Shown here piece after piece: positions 33,536 to 34,302 of a stretch of DNA of 34,302 bases; the first letter of the stretch is position 1, and every line of letters starts with the position of its first letter. This DNA comes from Eubacteriales bacterium (GTDB lineage Bacteria > Bacillota_A > Clostridia > Lachnospirales > Lachnospiraceae). The notes beneath the pieces are model-generated. The model did not search any database and was not told the origin of the DNA. It worked only from the letters and a program-made list of their open reading frames with translations. Position numbers and translations under genes: made by a program. Where the stretch lies: the NCBI GenBank assembly GCA_030527765.1, contig JAUNAE010000003.1, forward strand, positions 1 through 34,302, read 5' to 3'.

Positions 33536-34273
33536 TTTTTCTCCGGGAAAATAGCAGCTGTATCAAATTTTTCCCGGGGAAAAAGATAGCGATGTCATAA
33601 GCTGTTTCATCTTGGATTTAGAATTGGTTTCTTTTTTCGGTTTCTTTTTCGATGAGATAGGAGAGAAGCTGCTCTTCTTAGAGAGCTGGATCGAAAGACT
33701 TGCTCGTATTAATTTTTCCCCGGGAAAAATTGTCCTCCCGTGGTTGTTCTTGATGACGATCTGATATTTGCACATGAGATTAATGGAATAGGCTACTCAT
33801 TTTTGATTACCGAATTGGTTTTCTTGCCGTACTCTGTTTTTTCCCCGGGAAAAAACGAGAGCAGTCGTTTTATATATATTCTTCATGAGAAGTCTGCATT
33901 GTCGAAAGATAGTGTATTAATCGCAAAGAGGACAATCAAACTTTTTACAACTCCAGATAATGTTTTGCTCACCTTATTTCTTTTTCCCGGGGAAAAAGAT
34001 AAGCGATTGCCGGTGACTGTTCTACATAAGGCGCTTCCGTTAGTACACAACATTCATTTAATGAAACAAATTAATGGATTATATATTTTTTATAGTAATG
34101 ATCCGGGGACTTATCCAAATATTTTTTCTGGGGAAAGACGTGAACACCTGTAATGAATTCATTTAAAAAGCCGCACTTTTTAATGTTTCGAAAAAGTAGA
34201 AGTGTACCGAGGATGTTTCTTTCATCCTAAGGTGAAGCGTTCTTTTAGGCATCAGATTTTTCCCCGAGAAAAA
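33536..34273. repeat. Array of seven 17-bp palindromes in a gene-free region
   Basis: Copies of TTTTTCCCSGGGAAAAA lie at 33536, 33568, 33713, 33838, 33981, 34122 and 34257 (start positions). Four are perfect, with the centre base C or G. Those at 33536, 34122 and 34257 are degenerate. Centres are spaced 32, 145, 125, 143, 141 and 135 bp. The spacers are not similar to one another. The core TTTCCC-S-GGGAAA resembles the Noc site ATTTCCCGGGAAAT, with one extra central base, and has the 13-bp central-S design of the KorB operator TTTAGCSGCTAAA. A clamp-loading centromere or operator array of the ParB family is therefore plausible. I see no convincing gene from 33414 to the window end. Other small hairpins occur, for example GGATG/CATCC at 34211-34227. 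Confidence 0.85.
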
Positions 34274-34302
34274 GCAAGTTGACTGAATCGACGCTCGGAT
34301 AC

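Noticed and set aside
33563..33775. 70-codon minus-strand open frame, lysine/serine-rich
   Set aside because: No ribosome site, spans two palindromes and ends in one. It looks like a by-product of the array, though a decayed gene tail cannot be excluded.
33740..34153. 137-codon plus-strand open frame running through three palindromes
   Set aside because: GTG start without a ribosome site, no recognisable domain, and its recurring F-(S)-P-G-K/E words are just the palindromes translated. Possible but not supported.
33536..34273. CRISPR array
   Set aside because: The repeats are 17 bp and the spacers 15-128 bp and irregular. CRISPR repeats are longer and spacers shorter and uniform.

Overview
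This window reads as the transfer (type IV secretion, T4SS) region of a conjugative element from a Gram-positive Clostridia-type host, most likely Lachnospiraceae or a relative. The evidence is the family content: a PrgI-like protein, a VirB4 ATPase, a VirD4/TraG coupling protein, a VirB6-like multi-spanning protein and two VirB2-like pilin-type proteins, together with cell-wall modules typical of Clostridia (ChW repeats, glucan/choline-binding-type repeats, NlpC/P60, a phage-tail-type lysozyme, a 3D domain). The sequence is AT-rich and Shine-Dalgarno sites are strong. Every convincing gene is on the minus strand. No relaxase, integrase, replication or partition gene is visible, so the window alone does not decide between a plasmid and an integrated element.

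Layout, following transcription from right to left. (1) 34302-33414: about 0.9 kb without a convincing gene, carrying seven copies of a 17-bp palindrome (TTTTTCCCSGGGAAAAA, mostly about 140 bp apart) and one 16-bp palindrome (GTTTTCACGTGAAAAC). These resemble binding sites of the ParB/Noc/KorB family. (2) 33368-28291: a lipoprotein, a VirB11/CpaF-type ATPase and a charged cytosolic protein. (3) 28179-16194: a large secreted wall-binding 3D-domain protein, two pilin-like proteins, VirB6-like, PrgI, VirB4, an unknown 546-residue protein, and the VirD4 coupling protein. (4) 16065-8282: a 1958-residue membrane-spanning protein with three wall-hydrolase-like domains, a small membrane-anchored protein and an acyltransferase-3 family membrane enzyme. 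(5) 8098-669: seven unrecognised soluble proteins (several very small, four sharing a K/Q-S-L/M-G motif) and a secreted ChW + NlpC/P60-like protein, closed by a strong terminator. (6) 359-120: a lone RelB/DinJ-type antitoxin with its own terminator and no toxin beside it.

The genes appear to be coordinated. A conserved block (core GATTTTC, 2-3 nt, then CCATATTATA, minus strand) lies upstream of the first gene of each of blocks 2, 3, 4 and 5, and a weaker copy lies upstream of the antitoxin. This suggests one regulator or specialised promoter type switching on the whole region. Further RNA-level control is suggested by a terminator-like hairpin at the very start of the leader of the 1958-residue gene, a perfect hairpin over the start codon of the 546-residue gene, and an intercistronic hairpin after the first pilin-like gene. 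The strongest leads are the palindrome array, the five-copy promoter block, and the unrecognised operon at the left.
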